Assembly: GCA_023250175.1 (NCBI GenBank)
Contig: JAHFBD010000126.1
Location: 1-6,884, forward strand
Direction: 5' to 3'
Source of the DNA: Candidatus Melainabacteria bacterium
GTDB lineage: Bacteria; Cyanobacteriota; Vampirovibrionia; 2-02-FULL-35-15
DNA length: 6,884 nucleotides
The stretch's first letter is position 1, and each line of letters starts with the position of its first letter. The notes under the pieces were generated by a model that did not search any database, was not told the DNA's origin, and saw only the letters and a list, made by a program, of their open reading frames with translations. Made by a program: the position numbers and the translations under genes. This document shows, in pieces, positions 5,450 through 6,884 of the stretch.

Positions 5450-6884
5450 ATGGCAAAGTTACTAGATTTTTTATATCATCGGCTTAAATCATATGGGGTT
5501 GATCATGTCTTTGGGATTGCTGGAGAATCAGTACATGTACACTTTCATTACTTAGAAAAAAGTCCTCTTAAACATATTCCAATGACACATGAGCCTTGTG
5601 TAGGATATGCGGCAGATGCATATTCCAGAATTCGAGGATTAGGTGCTGCTCTTGTAAGCTATGGGGTTGGTTCATTGAATCTTGTAAACGCTGTGGGACA
5701 AGCTTATGCAGAATGCTCTCCACTTGTAATCATTAGTGGTGGTCCTGGTGTACAGGAAAGAAGGAAGTACTCACATCTTCACCACAAGATTAGAACCTAT
5801 GAAACCCATCAAAGAGTAATGAGTGAAATCACTGCTGTAAGTATTATTGTAGATAATCCATTAACAGCAGGAAGAGAAATTGATCGAGCTTTAGATATGG
5901 CCGTTACATTTAAAAAACCAGTTTACATTGAAATACCACGTGATATGGGAGAAATAGAAATTCAAGAAGAGCCTTTTCAAGCACCTAAGAAAGTAGAAGA
6001 TCTGCAAGCATTAGATGAAGCATTAAATGAAATAATTGAGAGGTTAAACAACGCTAAAAACCCAGTGATTATTGCTGATGCAGAACTTGCAAGACTTGGG
6101 TTACAAAAGGAACTTATTACTTTTGCTGAAAGAGTCAATATACCAGTAGCTTCCACTCTACTTGGCAAATCAATTTTTCCTGAAGAGCATCCTCTTGCTA
6201 TGGGAGTTTATTTTGGTCAACTCAGTAATCCTGCCGTTGCTGAGTTTATTCATAATTCTGACTTTCGTTTAATGCTTGGTGTAATTCTAAGTGATATAAA
6301 TCTTGGTATGTTTACTGCTAAGTTTTCACCTGACGATGCTACGGTAGCTAATATCGATGGACTACAAGTTAAAAAACATTTCTATCCTCAGATTGGACTA
6401 AATACTTTTATGAAAGGTTTACTTAAGAGGGGGGATGTGAAAAGACATAATTTAACTCACCCTCGAATTGAAATCCCAAAATACGAAACAGGAAAAGACT
6501 CTGATCAAATTACTGTTAAAGAACTTTTAACTCTTACTAATAATTTTATAGATAAGGATTACCGTATAGTTTGTGATGTAGGAGACTGTTTATTTGCTGG
6601 TCAGGAATTACAAATGCGAGGAGCTTCTACATTTTTATCACCGGCATATTACCTTAGTATGGGCTTTGCTATTCCTGGTGCTATCGGAGCACAAATGGCT
6701 GATCCTGCAAGACGCCCGTTAGTAATGGTAGGCGATGGAGCCTTTCAAATGACTGGAATGGAACTAATTTCAATAGCAAAGTTAAAACTCAACCCAATTA
6801 TTATTTTATTTAACAATACTATCTATGCTACTTTACGATATTGTGAACCACCTAAAACTGCTCAGGAACATAAAATACCTACTA
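5450..6884 (+). CDS. Thiamine-diphosphate 2-keto acid decarboxylase (indolepyruvate/phenylpyruvate type), 3' end outside window
   Basis: The frame is open for 478 codons to the right edge; the family is about 545 residues, so roughly 65-70 are missing. It would decarboxylate aromatic or other 2-keto acids to aldehydes with ThDP and Mg2+ in the cytoplasm. The N-terminal PYR domain has the cofactor-activating E48 (HEPCVGYAADAYSR, 47-60) and the His pair H111-H112 typical of pyruvate and indolepyruvate decarboxylases. A central domain follows (about 190-345). The PP domain has GDG at 428-430 and NN at 455-456, the ThDP/Mg2+ motif. From memory, the FNN...LR..EP segment and the GDCLF and GDGAFQMTG stretches resemble Azospirillum phenylpyruvate decarboxylase (product of ipdC), where Leu also replaces the Glu of pyruvate decarboxylase (here L462). 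Oddly, E26 stands where these enzymes have Asp. The start lies 12 bases after the glycosyltransferase stop, with only a weak purine-rich ribosome site, suggesting the same operon. Substrate is uncertain. Confidence 0.88.
   Translation, partial: MAKLLDFLYHRLKSYGVDHVFGIAGESVHVHFHYLEKSPLKHIPMTHEPCVGYAADAYSRIRGLGAALVSYGVGSLNLVNAVGQAYAECSPLVIISGGPGVQERRKYSHLHHKIRTYETHQRVMSEITAVSIIVDNPLTAGREIDRALDMAVTFKKPVYIEIPRDMGEIEIQEEPFQAPKKVEDLQALDEALNEIIERLNNAKNPVIIADAELARLGLQKELITFAERVNIPVASTLLGKSIFPEEHPLAMGVYFGQLSNPAVAEFIHNSDFRLMLGVILSDINLGMFTAKFSPDDATVANIDGLQVKKHFYPQIGLNTFMKGLLKRGDVKRHNLTHPRIEIPKYETGKDSDQITVKELLTLTNNFIDKDYRIVCDVGDCLFAGQELQMRGASTFLSPAYYLSMGFAIPGAIGAQMADPARRPLVMVGDGAFQMTGMELISIAKLKLNPIIILFNNTIYATLRYCEPPKTAQEHKIPT

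Noticed and set aside
5977..6168. Open frame of 63 codons on the minus strand with a hydrophobic Ser/Ala-rich product
   Set aside because: It is antisense to the central domain of the decarboxylase; the hydrophobic look comes from the complementary codons.

Overview
The window is AT-rich bacterial DNA (about one third G+C by eye) and densely coding, with six complete genes and one gene cut by the right edge. I see no tRNA, rRNA, CRISPR array, transposase or long repeat. Taxonomy cannot be fixed from the sequence. A LytR-CpsA-Psr (LCP) protein with a C-terminal LytR_C-type domain next to a membrane glycosyltransferase fits lineages such as Firmicutes, Cyanobacteria and the non-photosynthetic cyanobacterial relatives (Melainabacteria). 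That placement is only a low-confidence inference.

Layout. (1) 56-729 (+): two small tandem genes for secreted, cysteine-rich proteins. They share a cysteine spacing and a C-terminal I-x-C-K-K ending and appear to be paralogues of a family I do not recognise. (2) 786-1997 (+): a complete acyl-CoA dehydrogenase with the FAD signature and catalytic Glu. (3) 2000-2779 (-): a patatin-like hydrolase without a signal peptide, convergent with the dehydrogenase (2 bases between the stop codons) and divergent from the next gene. (4) 2850-6884 (+): a probable three-gene operon of an LCP glycan ligase, a membrane-bound family 2 glycosyltransferase (overlapping TAATG junction) and, 12 bases later, a thiamine-diphosphate 2-keto acid decarboxylase of the indolepyruvate/phenylpyruvate type that runs off the window.

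How the genes may work together. The glycosyltransferase has the D, DxD, ED and QxxRW motifs of processive polysaccharide synthases, and LCP proteins move lipid-linked glycans onto the cell wall. The pair therefore looks like a unit that makes and anchors an envelope polymer. The keto acid decarboxylase has no obvious place in that job, and its close linkage is the oddest part of the operon. The dehydrogenase and the patatin-like protein could both act on acyl lipids (the patatin releasing fatty acids, the dehydrogenase oxidising acyl-CoA), but they lie on opposite strands and are not co-transcribed.

Most worth a second look: the tandem cysteine-rich secreted family, the apparent leaderless start of the LCP gene (perfect TATAAT ending 9 bases before the ATG, no Shine-Dalgarno), and the Asp-to-Glu change at an active-site position of the decarboxylase.
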